A DNA stretch of 64,000 nucleotides from Diploscapter coronatus (GCA_964036155.1 OZ038423.1:79623249-79687248); one strand, 5' to 3'. Counted from the first letter of the stretch, positions 21,055-33,475 are shown. The notes: generated by a model from the sequence alone, not told the origin. Translations and numbers: made by a program.

Positions 21055-23460
21055 TTCCCCGAAGATAATTCCCGAAGCTGAACATTCGACTTTTACGGAT
21101 TTCACTAGAAATTACTGCAATCTGATGTGAATTTTAGTCTCGTTTTAGAATAATTTTATCAGATAGTTTATGCCTTGAGGATCATTTGATATCAAATCTA
21201 CGAGGATTTATTCATGTCTTACTGGTCTAATTTTATTACTTAAAAATTATTTAGATAATAATTAAGCCTTATTTATAATTTAGAAGATACAATGTTGCCT
21301 AAATATTTGCCGTCTAGAGAATAAAGTCGTTTTCTTGAGTTGTGTCGTGATTTTTGAAACTTGAAAGTTGAAATATCGCAATGGCCATAAAAGGGGCAAC
21401 GAACCTAAATTTTGAATCAAAACGATGGGTAAAGTTATAGCCGTCTGGGCGAAAATATACCTGGAAAGCAAGAGATTTTAAGAAAAAAGAGGAAGAAAAA
21501 TATCACTGATTTTAGAGATAAAGATTCTGTGTGATGGAACGTTAGAGCCCCACGTGGTTTACGAAGTGATTTTTGAAAAAAAAACTCGAGACAAGAGAAA
21601 ATCTCTCCTATGATGAAACATAGGGAGAGAAAACAGGCTGTGATATTTTAGTGATAAATATTTTTGGCAAGAATCTCAAAGAGCATTATAAAGTGCATGT
21701 GACTCAGGGGGTTTGAGGATGAAAAATTTCGACTAACCTATAAACTTTCATTCAAAAAATTCTAAACTACGGTAAAATTCTCCGTTCCAGAAAATTCTCA
21801 AGGTTAGTTGACGAAAAAATCATCATGAAAGGGTACAGAAATCAACTTGGTTTTCCCCTGAATGCACCCGACATAACCGTAAAGTTTATGGTTCAACGAT
21901 AAAAGTTCGACCGAAGGTAGCGGTGCTTGAACTTTCTTATTGATGAAAAATCAACATTAACTCGGACTTACCTAATTTTTAAACCTAGGAATCTATGATA
22001 AAGAAAACCATAACATGTCTAAAAAGTTGAATTTCTAAAGGTTATTTTTCAAAATAGTAGGTGCACGAAAATTTTTCGAATGTGCAGAATATTTTGAACT
22101 CTAGAATCTCTAGTGGAAAAAGGCGCTTTTGTGAAAAGTTTTCGAAGACATTCCCATTGACCTTCAGCTCGAAGTTTATACTTTCTCTATGGTTTTTGCA
22201 TGAGATTACACTTTGTACTGAGTGAGAACGGGCGTTTTTCTCTAATTTTTTTTAGAAACTTTTGAGCTTGTCTAGGTTTTTCGGACATCTAAAATTTTCA
22301 ATCTTCGTACTATCATGTATCACGTGGTTTGTGACGATTTTTTTATCGTTGAAAAAGAGACTGATTTCAGGAATTATGACTTACCATTTTCTCTTCCCCT
22401 CCGAAATTTTGAGAGTTTTAAAACTTAACGACAATTTTCAGACCAAAATGTTATGGGTTTCGAGAACGGTCGACCCCACATACTCTTTGAGAGATCGGCA
22501 TAAAGTTCAAAGCATAAAAATTCGAAAAAATCTCAAATTCAGACTTTACTTAAAAGAGATTTTTAGAGATTTCACATATCTTTAGAGAAGCCTAAAAAAT
22601 TTAATCCGATTCACTTTTCTTAGACTCTTGCAAAAACTGGTCTATATCAAAAATTTCTATATGTTAACTTTCAGATAGCCTAAGATTTTCTAGAAATTTA
22701 TGATATCCTAAAATCCTAGAAGATCTAAATCAAGTTTTAAATTCCCTTACTCACTTTCTCTATACGGTCATTCTTCCCATTTCGCGGACAGATGTTTTAT
22801 TTCTTCTCCGAAAAATTCTCAGTCGTCAACTAATCTAAACTTGGATTTTAAGTTATCCCAGAGTGTTTTCCAGGTCTATTCTTTAACATAGGTTAGAGAA
22901 AATAAGAAAAAACATAACTTTTTCGGCCTACGTACCCAATTTTATGGGTGTTTCCTGACAAATTTTCGCTTCACCATAAAACGGAGACTTTTTCTGATAT
23001 GTCACAGGGTTTTCCGTCCTCGAAATACTTAGAAAGGGTTCCCCGTACTTTACTCGAAAAAATTGAATCATAGATAATGGGAATGATAGAGGGTAAGAGA
23101 TGGAGAAAAAGTTAGAGATAGTGAATTTTATAGAGGGAAGCAAAATCAGAAAGTGACCACGTACGGTACCGTTCTATCACTAATTTTTACTCGCTTCGTC
23201 GCAATTTTATTGACAGCACAAGACCCATATAAACTTAGGTTCGATATATTGGTTCCAGGTTCTGGGTTAGATTTCAGAATTCATACTTTAGACGATTTTT
23301 CTGTGTTAAGTATCTAAGTCTAAATTTCATAAATTAAAAAACTGATCCTCATTTAAATTTATATTTTTTTAAAAGAAATTCGGATTTTTAACAATTATTT
23401 TTAGTGGCTAATCTTCATCATTTTTTCCTACTTAAATCTGGATTTTCAGGCACTTAGCAA
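21055..23460. other. Region between the two glutaminase genes
   Basis: Contains the 3' end of copy 1 (AATAAA 21320) and the 5' flank of copy 2. Just before the second gene's ATG, TTTTTCAG at 23443-23450 sits 10 bases upstream and could be a trans-splice acceptor. The open frame at 22262-22585 has no domain or conserved motif. No separate gene is supported. Confidence 0.55.
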
Positions 23461-26400
23461 ATGGTGATGATGAAAGTTAAACATTACGGTCAAGCCGGTC
23501 CTGATGAGCACTCCGAAAAGACTTGTAAATCATTCTAACTTGTTTTTTTTCTAAATGCTGTGAATTTAGTGGCTTCGATTGGTGAAATTTTGAACCGAAA
23601 AGCATCTGTGGCTCAGATTCTTACGAAAACCGCGGAGGGATTGAGAAAATCCTACGAAATGTCGTCGGAACGGTCGCCCGCCGATCTGATTTTCGAGCTG
23701 TTCAAGCTACCTAATCGGGAAGAAGCCAGTATTTCTCGACTAATCAAGGTAATTTGAGAAAATTTTTCGAAAAACTCACTTTTTTTTGTTGTTTTTTTCA
23801 ATTAGTTGAAAAATGTTTAAGGATAGCAAAATATTAGGTCCTAAAATCCTTCGGCCTGCGAGAAAAAGACCCCCGATTTCGAGCGATGATGGCGAAAATC
23901 AAATTTTTCGAGGAATCCGATGACGAGCAATCGTCGAATTCCAATGAACTTTCACGACACCAATTCAAGGAGTGGGTATATTTTTGTTATTTAAAAAAAC
24001 TAATTGCTTTGCAAAATAACCTAAACTTTAACGTTCTTAGAAGGCGATCTTCATTAATCTTTAAATATTTTCAAATTTGAGGTCATATATAAGAATGCAT
24101 CGATTTCAGGTGCATCAACCCAGCAGTTACTCTGATATCCCAAGCTCTGAGAAATCAGCTGATCATTCCCTGTTGGCACGACTTTTGCGCAGTTATCAAG
24201 ACGATTTTTGAAGAGGTGAAATTTAAAATAAAGAAGAACAACCATGATCTCTAGGTGGAAATTTTTTCACTTATAACTTAAATGCTTGTTCATAACTTCG
24301 AATGGATATTTGGGAACCGCGAGACCACGAGACATAGCGCGAAATAGTATAGGGTAGGGTATGGAAATGGTAGGCTTTCTTTTTCCACACTATTTCTCAA
24401 TGTCTCGTGTTTCGTGGTCTCGCGGTTTCCAAGTTGCCTATTTTAGGTCCGAGATACCGTTAACGCTGGTGACGTGGCGACTTACATACCACAGTTAGCC
24501 AGGTAAAAAATCGAAATTCCAACATTTTCGGAGTGCTTATGCACTTGTCTAAAGCTGAAACAAAGTTAATTTTTTCGAAGAGTCACCTAAAAAGTGAAAA
24601 ATTTCCAGACAAGACCCGAATCGATGGGGCATGTCAATTTGCACGATTGACGGTCAGAGATTTTCCCTTGGCGATGCAAAAGACAATTTCTGCATTCAAA
24701 GTGTCAGCAAGGTAAGTTGAAATAGGAATTTTTCGATTTTTTTGGAAACTAGAAAAATTCCATCAACCAAACCCACTAATTCGATTTCGATCTTTCGATC
24801 TACCCGATGTAAAATCAACTTATTTGAAAAGTTGTCACAATTAATTTGTCATAGAGCGACTATATATTAGATATTTTTGTGGTGACAGACTTTACTGATT
24901 TTTAGGGGATCCTTTAAAAATATTTTAAAATGTTTTTTCGAAACGAGATTTTTCTAGACAGCCCTTTGGGGGTTTTCTGTCTCGTGGGAAGCGTACCCAT
25001 CATAAAGTGATGTTCAATCTATTTTATTTTCATCATTTTCTTTCCATCAGAAAAACCTCGTCGGACGAAACGTCGTAACTTTTTATGGCATTCGAATTCT
25101 CTCCACTCGAAATATTGCGATCAAATTTTGAGACCGAAATTTTAGGGGTCTATTAAAAAATTAGGTCTCTATTTTCAACTTCGAAATTCCAACGATACAG
25201 ATGAAAGTTTATCGGAGGAGTTCGGTAAATTCTGAGAAAAATAGACAAAAAAACCGTCTGGGACACAAAATTTATGGGTTACATCATCTTTTGAAACTTA
25301 ATTTAGGAGGATACTGTAGTTAAGCCACTCCTTGAAACAGTGAATATAATTATTGTTGTGACATAATTAGGTATGCTGCAATCAAATGATAATTCAAATT
25401 AAGGGATGGCGGTAGTTTAATTATTCTACTTTCAGGCATTCAATTATTCAATCGTAGCTTCCGATTTGGGTGCTGATTATGTGCATTCTTTCATTGGTCA
25501 CGAGCCTTCTGGACGTCTGTTCAATGAAATCTGCCTGGATGGAAACGGTAATAGAACTTTAGATTTTATTTTAAAAATCAACGAAGATCAGCCTTTCAGC
25601 CAATATATTGATCGAAAACGAATCTTCATTGAAATTACAGTCTTTGCAAAAAAAATAGTCGACAATCAAACCATCCTTAGGAAAGCCACACAACCCGATG
25701 ATCAACGCAGGAGCGATTATCACTTCATCGTTGATTAAAAATGGACTGAATATGGCGGACCGATTCGATTTCGTGCTGAATGAATACAGGAAAATCGCTG
25801 GCGGGGAGCACGTGGGATTCAATAATGCCGTGTAAGATTTTGATCTCTATTTAATGATTAGCCACTTTTAAACTTTTTTACCTCCTTTTAAAAATCGATC
25901 TTTCTTCAGATTTCTCTCCGAAAGAGATTCGGCTGATAGGAATTACGCTTTGTCCTATTATATGAAAGAAAACGGTTGCTTTCCTTCGAAAACCAAGGCA
26001 AGTTTCAGAATTTTCAAGGTTGTTTTTTATTCTTGAAAAATTTCAGAGTCTCAGGGAAGAACTAGATCTGTACTTCCAACTGTGCTCTTTGGAAACCAAC
26101 TGCGATACTCTAGCTGTTATGGCATCAACCTTAGCGAACGGAGGTGAGTTTCACTTATCAACCTAAAATGAAAGAGGAAGTAAACGGTTCAGATTATTTC
26201 ATAAGTATTGAATAACTACTCAGACTATTTTGAATGGCAACTCGTAAATGATGAGACCTACCGTTTCTCGCGCTACTTCTCTCTACTTTCTTTCTCCTCT
26301 ATCCTCTAACTATAGGTCTCATCATTTACAAATTGCCATTTTGAACATCACTTGAGATTTTATTATGTGAAAAACTCCGGGATGTTCTAATATTTATGAA

Positions 26401-27953
26401 TTTGTTAGAATCTGTAGTTGAATTTTTCTTTATATAGGGATGGCATATGGCTGATTTTCGAGATTTTGAAAATTCAGGAGTCTGCCCCTTAACTGAAGAA
26501 CGGTGCATAAGTCCCCAGCCCTGTAGAGATGTTCTATCTTTAATGTATTCGTGTGGAATGTACGATTTATCGGGGAAATTCGCGTTTCAGGTGGGTTTTT
26601 CTAAGCAACCTACCTAAGATCTTTCTACCTTACTGTAGTTTTTTTTTTTTTTAAACTCACACTAGAAAACTTCGACTTGCCCTAAATTGTTCAATGATTT
26701 TTTCCAGGTCGGCCTACCAGCGAAATCCGGCGTGTCTGGGGCCATGATCGTGGTTATTCCCAACCTAATGGGCATAGCGCTGTGGGCTCCACCTCTAGAC
26801 AAAATGGGAAACTCCTGCAAAGGAGTCGCTTTTTGTAGGGTTAGTTATCGATTTTTAGGCTAAAAAGTTGATCTCCGCTACAATTTTCACAAAGACCATC
26901 AGAAAATTGACGTTTCAACCAAGAAGAGCTGATCTTCATCGTTATTCTCATGGCGAAATTTTCAGAAACTCATCGAGAAATTCAACTTCCATAACTACGA
27001 CTCTCTCCTGCATGCCGATTCTCACAAAATTGACCCAAGACGGAGGGTCGGAGATAGGGAAACGGAACAGGCAATTCTAATAATAAATACTTTAAACCTA
27101 AGAACCATTTTAGCCCTAATTAAAAATCGATTTTTATATCTAATGCTAATGAGTTTTATTTCAGGTTGTTGGTCTACTCTTCGCAGCCAAAAATGGGGAT
27201 ATCGATGTAGTCAAGAGGTAGGATATGCCTGGTTTATATTTTGGCAAACGAATTTCAAATTTTAGGCTCTACATGCAAGGCACTGACCTAGATATTGCTG
27301 ACTATGATGGTAGAACCGCGCTTCACATAGCTGCCTCCGAAGGCCACGCCCACTTGGTCAGATTCTTCCTGAATGTTGCGAAAGTCTACCATGAGCCGAG
27401 AGATCGGTAGGTTCGAGAAAAATCCAAGTTAAACAATTACTATAGATTTTTTTACTATCCTTCTAGAAAAACTCTGAAAAATCTCAATTCTTCTAGAACG
27501 AATTTGATCAATTTCTAATGTTCGAAAAAAATGAGATTTTCAATTACCTTAGAAAGTGGTCTATGATCTGGAAAAAGATTAGCGAGTTATAAAAAAAAAA
27601 ATGTTCTTTTAGGTGGGGAAGAACTCCCCTAGATGATGCAAAAATGTTTCATCACGGTGATTGTGTCGACCTTCTGGTAGGTTTAAATAATTGAATTAGT
27701 TATAATATACCTGAAATAAAATATTGGAAGATATAAGAATTTAAACATAAAATTAAGTTAAGTTAATTATATATTTTTTAAACAACTAAGTTTATAGTTA
27801 CAGATGATCCCCTACATGCACGATAAAATGGCGCAGAATACGGTAGTCGAAGAAAATGAAGGAGGGTCAGACCTGTCGATGTCAGAGAGCGATGACGATA
27901 GTGAAATGCAAGTAATTGACCAATTAAGTCCCTTAATTAGAATAGTTAGATAG
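23461..27953 (+). CDS. glna: Glutaminase with ankyrin repeats, copy 2
   Basis: Tandem paralog of the gene at 16177, with the same reaction. The start at 23461 ([20 protein letters not shown]) lies 10 bases after TTTTTCAG. The second exon joins in phase to give [18 protein letters not shown], matching copy 1 junction for junction. Catalytic landmarks: [34 protein letters not shown], the NN...[13 protein letters not shown] block, [31 protein letters not shown]. Ankyrin units: [15 protein letters not shown] and [19 protein letters not shown]. One intron (from 27071) begins with GC after ETEQ and rejoins VVGLLF. The tail differs from copy 1: [18 protein letters not shown], Ser/Asp-rich [12 protein letters not shown], then a stop at 27951. 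An alternative last part may be spliced from the GTAATT donor at about 27911 (see Part 2). Introns hold foldbacks at 24306 and 26232 and a 720-bp intron at 24716-25435. Confidence 0.9.
24306..24437. mobile_element. Foldback element, family A, in glutaminase-2 intron
   Basis: Second copy of the element at 4456. GGGAACCGCGAGACCACGAG opposes CTCGTGTTTCGTGGTCTCGC-GGTTTCC, seen as the inverse cores CGAGACCACGAG and CGTGGTCTCG. CGAAATAGTATAGGGTAGGG lies inside the left arm and CACACTATTTCTC inside the right. Confidence 0.8.
26232..26345. mobile_element. Foldback element in glutaminase-2 intron (GGCAA ends)
   Basis: AATGGCAACTCGTAAATGATGAGACCTA opposes TAGGTCTCATCATTTACAAATTGCCATT; the matched cores are GTAAATGATGAGACCTA and TAGGTCTCATCATTTAC. 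The loop has CTCTAACTATAGG. Confidence 0.75.
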
Positions 27954-29720
27954 ATAAGTAGAGAAGATAATTAGTATAGTTAGATAGAGCTTGAAAAGGG
28001 TTACAAAGTGATGCGAAGTTTTTCAAGAATACAATAATTTAAAGATTAGAAAAATCCGTCGAACGTTCTATTTTCAAAAATTAGCTAGTCCTGCTTCCCT
28101 GAAAAGCCATTTTCTTGAAAAATTGAAATGTTTTAGGTCGAACAAAGACCCGTTGTATTATTCTCGCAGGTTGCCGAAAAATTCGACGAATGGCCAAAAA
28201 GTTAGTTAAAGGGGAAAAACATTTCAAAATTTAAATAAAATGTTCTAGCGCTCCAACCCCAATCCCCTGAAAAACAGCTCAACGGATGATTCGCCCAGTT
28301 TGAGGCCTGATTCAGGAAACGAATTTCGGAAAAAGTCGAGTAGTCAAGCGGATGAAGATACATCCGAGTTTTTTCTTGAATCCGTCAATTAAAGAAACTC
28401 ATCAACAGGTCATTTTTAGCCATTCCAGTAATTTTAATGCTCGATCTTGTATTTTAAGCCTTGAATCTTCTACTTTAAGTGAGGAATCCTGTAATATCAA
28501 TTCTGAAGATTGCATTTTAATTCCCGAATCTTGTAATTTACATGAAAGCCAAACTTTTTTTCCTGATAATAATTCCATAATTGTTTTGTCTAGCTTAGAT
28601 AATTTGAAGAATAATCAAATCGACAATAGCTCCCTAGAAAGTTCCATGATTCGGTCTGAAACTTATGAATACAGTGAAATTTCTTCTGAGGTTGATATTT
28701 TTAAAGAGTACCCAAGTTTGTTTGATATGTTTTGTCGATGTTGCTATATTTCGTCGAAATTCTATCGCGAAAGTTACGATAGAAAATTCTTAGAGATGAA
28801 AGGAAAACTGATTTTTTCTCATATTATGAGGTATTACTGATTGGAAAGAACGTCGATATCCAAAAATCGCTACTCGTCTCTCGTTTCTCTTCTACGCAAC
28901 TCACTATTTCGCTCCTCCAAATTTGAGTTCTAATTGCTGCATAAATATCGACTTTCCCTCAATAATAGCATATTATCGTTTTTCTCTCCAATCAATAATA
29001 GCTTATTACTTTTGACAGTTAAGGCCATGGATTTTGCCTTACATAATTATTTGGTCAATTTTTGTGAAATTGTACTTTTATGGTAGAAAAATAATAAATG
29101 TTTTCAGGATTACTGTGACTCTCTCGAACATGAAAAATGGCATTTTTCGACAGTAGAATAGAAATAGCATAAAAAGAGAGAGAGGACAGAAAGAGTAGGA
29201 GAAAAGAGAGGGGAAATGAGAAGAGAGAAAAGAAGGAGAGAATAGCGTGCCCAGGGCAAGTGTGTTTGACCTAGCGAAAGCCCGCCAATAATTCCGATTT
29301 GAATTTCTTGACCTCTCCCGACTTTTTTATATTGATTTTTTTAAGATTTCCCGATTTTTCAAAATTTCTAAGAAAATCTTTATCAAGTTATCTTATCTCT
29401 AGGATGATTTTATCAACTTCTACCCTCTTTTTAGGGATTTTTAGCTTGGAATTAAGGAATTTTGAGATTTTTCCTGTTCAAATCAATCATTTTTTCAATT
29501 TTTCCTAAAATTTCTTGTTTTACCGGAAAATTCGACCTTAAAATACTCGCTAATTTCAAGAATTTCAGGTAAGTTGCGCACGACGTCTGGCGTTGTGTGT
29601 GAAGCGAGAGTGAGTGAGAGGAAAGGCCCGCCGCTCCCAACAGCCACTTGCTAGAGATTACGGCAGCTCGTCCGGATTAGAGGCAGAGACGCAGAGTATC
29701 CCTTGTGACAGAGTCAAATC
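27954..29720. other. Region between glutaminase 2 and cyclin B
   Basis: It may contain alternative 3' exons of glutaminase 2 (28136-28290). A 162-codon open frame (28352-28840) is described separately. About 29150-29260 is purine-rich (GAGAGAGAGG-type runs). The 5' flank of cyclin B follows, with a possible acceptor at 29567 (TTTCAG). No firm gene. Confidence 0.45.
28352..28840 (+). other. Open frame of 162 codons, Ser/Cys/Glu-rich, uncertain
   Basis: One of the longest uninterrupted frames in the window. Residues 28-68 show a degenerate repeat of about ten residues with the pattern (Cys/Ser)-x-Leu/Ile-x-x-Glu-Ser (SLESSTLSEES, NINSEDC, LIPESC, NLHESQ). At DNA level this is a degenerate tandem repeat with GAATCTTGTAATTTAA-like units. 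The second half (FKEYPSLFDMFCRCCYIS) looks protein-like, but no family is recognised and no splice partner in phase is obvious. It may be a single-exon gene, a lost exon or chance. Confidence 0.25.
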
Positions 29721-32700
29721 ATGGAGCGTCGCACCACTCGTCTCCAAACCGTCAATCCCAACACCAGGGCCAATGACGCCTCTCAGGTATGGAAAAGGGA
29801 GATATGATAAAGCACAAGACAAAAATCGAATTTTGTACGGCATAGGATTTTTGAAAAAAAAAAATTCAAAGATTTCTAGGATTTTGGACCCAAATGATAA
29901 TTCATAGATCTAAACCTTGATTTCATACAACAACATTTTTGAAGGAAGGAATAACAGGACGCGTTCACACTTTTTAAAATCGTGTCAATCCCAAGCGATT
30001 TTACGTGTAAATTTTTGCATACGCTTGACATCGATGTCATGGATTTACACGTAGAATCGCTTGACATTGACACGATGTCAAAAAGTGAACGCGCTCATAT
30101 CAAATCCCAAAAGATGCAGTAGGATCAAGTAAAAATTTATGTTCTCAGATCTAGATTTCATATGATCCAAAATCCTATCCTAAAGGGGATACATGAAATC
30201 CAGATTTAGTATATCCCTTCATTTCAGGACAACCGCAACAAGGTGGACGCGGTCAAGGACAAGCTGGCGATGAGACGGCCGCTCGGCGAGCATCCTAACA
30301 ACAAAAACACGACCGAGACACACAAGACTATCCAGAATCAGGTCGAATATATGAAATTCTTTTTAAGAGATATATCATATTATTGCTTGTGAGGAGATAG
30401 ATACTGCACGCTCTTTGCAACTCGCTTTTGCACGCGTTCCGCCTTTTTCGCCTCGCTTATTACTCTGTTATCTCTTCCTTCTCTTCAGAACGCATCCTAT
30501 TTCTGGGGGTTGGGTCTAGGAGAGGAGAGCTGCAAATAGTGTACAATATCCATCTTCTCGCAAGCCGTAATATATGAAATCCCATTTTTGGAAAGGGATA
30601 TGAAGCTCGAATATCAAATCTGTATAAAGTTTGAAAATATAAAGCTCTTTAGAGCTGAATGTTTCTCAATATCTGGAATATCTCGAAATTTCTAAGCGGC
30701 TTTATCTACAAATTCTTGAAGCTAGGAGAAAATATATAAATCTAAAAAAGTGAAAATAAAATCTTTGTCCAGAAAACCAAAGAAGTGAAAGAATCGGGCA
30801 AATCGGCTTCTTCGGTGTCGGTTGCCGCTGCGTCGATGACTATCAGTGGCAAATCCACAACATCAGCCAGGCAGCAGCTGCAACAGACTCACACACTCGT
30901 TCAGGCGTACGCCAATCCAAAGTACAGGAAGGTGAGCAAAAATGACAAAAATACGAATTTGATTTTATTGTACTTTTCATAGAAAACTAAGACAACTGAA
31001 AAATGGCCGGGAATGACGTGAGGACGTGACGTCATCTTTTCCCCCACATTATTATCTTCCTACTTTCCTTCCCTCACCTATCCCTAACTATAGCGCGCAC
31101 GTCCTCACGTCATCCCCCGTCATTTGAACAATTGCCAAAGCGGATCCAAAAAGTTGAAGAAAAAATTTCTAGAACTTTTCCTTTAGTGAAAACTATTAGG
31201 AAAAATATCTGAAAAAAACTTATTTTTGAAAGGAAGATGTATTGTATATGTAAAATTTCGGGATTACCGTAAGAATATCGATTTTAGGCGGTGGTCGACG
31301 TGGTGGGCTTCGACGTGGACATCTTCAATTACCTGCTGACCTACGAGAAGTCTGAAGACTTTGCCGTCGACAACATGTACATCCTCTCCACTCAGTTGCA
31401 GCCAAAAATGCGATCTATCCTGATAGATTGGATTGTGCAGGTATGGAGAAACGATATCTGAATACATGGATTTATTGAAAATAACGGACCGATGAAATGT
31501 AAAAAATTCACAAAATTTGATACGAAAATGTAGCTCTTCGAAAAATCTATAAAATGATATAGAAGTTATAAATGTTCGAATTTTCAGGTGCAACAGCGCT
31601 TCAGTTTGCTGCCGGATACGCTGCATCTGACGGTGTTCCTGTTGGACAAGTTCCTCAGCGTCGCGCGCGACGTCACCAAGACCGAGCTCCAGTTGGTCGG
31701 CACCACTTGCATGTAAGACGAGAACATTTGGCAACTGCTATTTGATTAAATAGAAACTCTTTTCCCCACACTATTTCGTTCTACTTTCCTTCCCTCCCCT
31801 ACATCTAACTATAGCGTCTCGTCATATATAGTATTGCCGAAAATTTAATTGAACAAATTTTAAAGAACCCTGATATCTGAGATTTTTGTTGAAGAATTTT
31901 AAAAAATAACCTTGAAAAGGGTATAAAATATTTGAAAATTCTACGGGAAAAAATCGATTTTTTAATGGCTACTGTAATTACCATAATCTTTTCTTCTTCA
32001 AATATCTAACTTTCAGGTTCATCGCATCGAAGTTCGAGGAGATGTACCCGCCCGTCCTTTCTGACTTCGAGTACATGGCAGACAACGCGTTCGCCAAGCG
32101 GGACATTATCCGAATGGAGATGCGAATTCTGGATGCTGTCGGGTAGGGGCTGATCTATTTTCTAGGAAAAGATCTCTTTCGAAAATATTGATCCCTTTTG
32201 AAAAGTATTAATCTCGTTCTGAGAAAAGAGACGGATTCCTTTCAGAAGTTTTTATTATTAAAAAAAGAAGGAAAAGATCTATTCAAACCGGGATTACTCG
32301 ATTTTTCAGATCGTGAATAGTATTTGTTGAATTTTTTAAAAGAACTGAAAATTCGAATTGTTCGAGAAAGTAGCAATTTGCAAATTTTGGGAAATTCCTT
32401 TCAGCTTCAACCTGGGCCGACCCAACTCGCTGCAGTTCCTCGAGTGGTACTGCATCGCGCTCGGCGTCGACATGAAGAAGGTCGTCATCCAAAGAGCTCG
32501 CTACTTCAATGAGGCGAGTTTTCCAAAAAAAAAAAATCAACTTTTGGTTTTATAAAGAAAAGAGGCGGGACTTAAATTTGAAAGATATTGATTATTCCAA
32601 ATTTTCTGACCTTATAAAAATGTGAACAGGGCCTAATTTGTTTAAAAATCGATTTTTTTCAGCTCTGCTTATTGGATGCCTCGCTCGCGCATCTCTACCC

Positions 32701-33225
32701 GTCACAGGTGTCCGCCGCGTCGCTCTATCTGGCGCTCCACGTCGCTCAAGAAGATGGCGTCAGCAAACAAATGGCGTAAGTCGAACGTCGTCATGCCGCT
32801 TTATAGTTTCGTGGCGTCATAACGTCATCTTAGTTTTTGATGCCAATTTTGAAATTCTAGAAAACTCGCCAAAATGACGGACGAAGAGATGAAGACGATC
32901 GCCGAGCTGTGCGCGGGCGCCATCATCAGAGTCATGGTAAGGACGTCGTCTGAATTTTGAATGTCACCAAGGTTACGGTAATTGCAGAGCCAGCAGAAGC
33001 TGGCCGCCATACGCACCAAGTACCAGTCGAGCAAGTTCAGCGAGGCGTCCAAAATGTCCCAGGTATTATTTTGAATCTTTAAAAGTCCTTCATCTAACAT
33101 TTAATTTGACGTCATATTACCGTAATCCTTTCGAATTTCAGGTTGAAACCGAGCACCTTCGGAGCCTGATTCCGCGATACGACCTCGATTCGGCAGTGAC
33201 GGCCAAAAACCACGGAGGCATCTGA
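29721..33225 (+). CDS. cyb: G2/mitotic-specific cyclin B
   Basis: Regulatory subunit of CDK1 in entry to mitosis. Exons join in frame from MERRTTRLQTVNPNTRANDA at 29721. RRPLGEHPN in exon 2 fits the R-x-x-L-x4-N destruction box used by the anaphase-promoting complex. A Ser/Thr/Ala-rich linker leads to the cyclin boxes: FNYLLTYEKSEDF, then MRSILIDWIVQVQQRF (the hallmark MRxILxDW), LLPDTLHLTVFLLDKFLS, LVGTTCMFIASKFEEMYPP, YMADNAFAKRDIIRMEMRIL, GRPNSLQFLEWYC, then the C-terminal box with SQVSAASLYLALHVAQEDG and a short tail ending AKNHGGI. Length is about 390 residues, normal for the family. The LLPDTL loop is B1/B2-like rather than B3-like. Introns carry four foldbacks (29950, 30387, 31006, 31722). 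Confidence 0.92.
29950..30098. mobile_element. Foldback element with GCGTTCAC ends in cyclin intron
   Basis: GCGTTCACACTTTTT opposes AAAAAGTGAACGC. Inward, ATCGTGTCAATC opposes ACATTGACACGAT, and CGATTTTACGTGTAAAT opposes ATTTACACGTAGAATCG. The centre repeats CTTGACATCGATGTCA, itself a palindrome around ATCGAT. Confidence 0.8.
30387..30572. mobile_element. Foldback element, family L, in cyclin intron
   Basis: CTTGTGAGGAGATAGATACTG opposes ATATCCATCTTCTCGCAAG in outline, and GCTCTTTGCAACTCGCTTTTG sits inside the left arm. The element at 50297-50470 has the same order (GAGAAGATAGATACT, TTCTTTGCAGTTCGCTTTTG, CGCAAG end), so they are one family. Confidence 0.7.
31006..31138. mobile_element. Foldback element in cyclin intron, GACGTGAGGACGTG arms
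   Basis: ATGACGTGAGGACGTGACG opposes GCACGTCCTCACGTCAT. The middle has CCCTAACTATAGCG. It lies between the exons ending KYRK and starting AVVDVVG. Confidence 0.75.
31722..31842. mobile_element. Decayed foldback element in cyclin intron, GGCAA ends
   Basis: The element begins TTGGCAACTGCTA and ends TAGTATTGCCGAA. The inner right side has CATCTAACTATAGCG, and CACACTATTTCG lies between. Arm pairing is poor, so this is a diverged relative of the GGCAA-ended elements at 26232 and 61756. Confidence 0.45.
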
Positions 33226-33403
33226 AGCCAGCGTCTGCGCCAACCTCAAGCAATGAACGCTCCTATGGCGTCAATTACGCCCCTACCCTCACCCTAGATC
33301 TTTCAAATTTCGCGCCAAAACTCGTCAAACAACCACCTGCTAATTTGAAATGAACTCGCATTTTCATAAATTACGCTTTCTTTAGAATCAGAACCAGGGG
33401 TGT

Positions 33404-33475
33404 GCGAAAATGACTTGAGATTGTCGAGAACGGAACGGAAATCATCCAAAAATGGGCAGAAACGGAAATTTGCGC
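33404..33475. mobile_element. Small TIR element with CAGGGGTGTGCGAAAATG end
   Basis: CAGGGGTGTGCGAAAATG at about 33396 faces AAATTTGCGCACATTT near 33460-33475. The inverted cores are TGTGCGAAAAT and ATTTGCGCACA. The interior repeats ACGGAA. A CAGGG end suggests a hAT-derived MITE, but this is inference from the ends only. Confidence 0.55.

Noticed and set aside
31264..31734. 156-codon minus-strand frame
   Set aside because: Antisense of cyclin-box exons.
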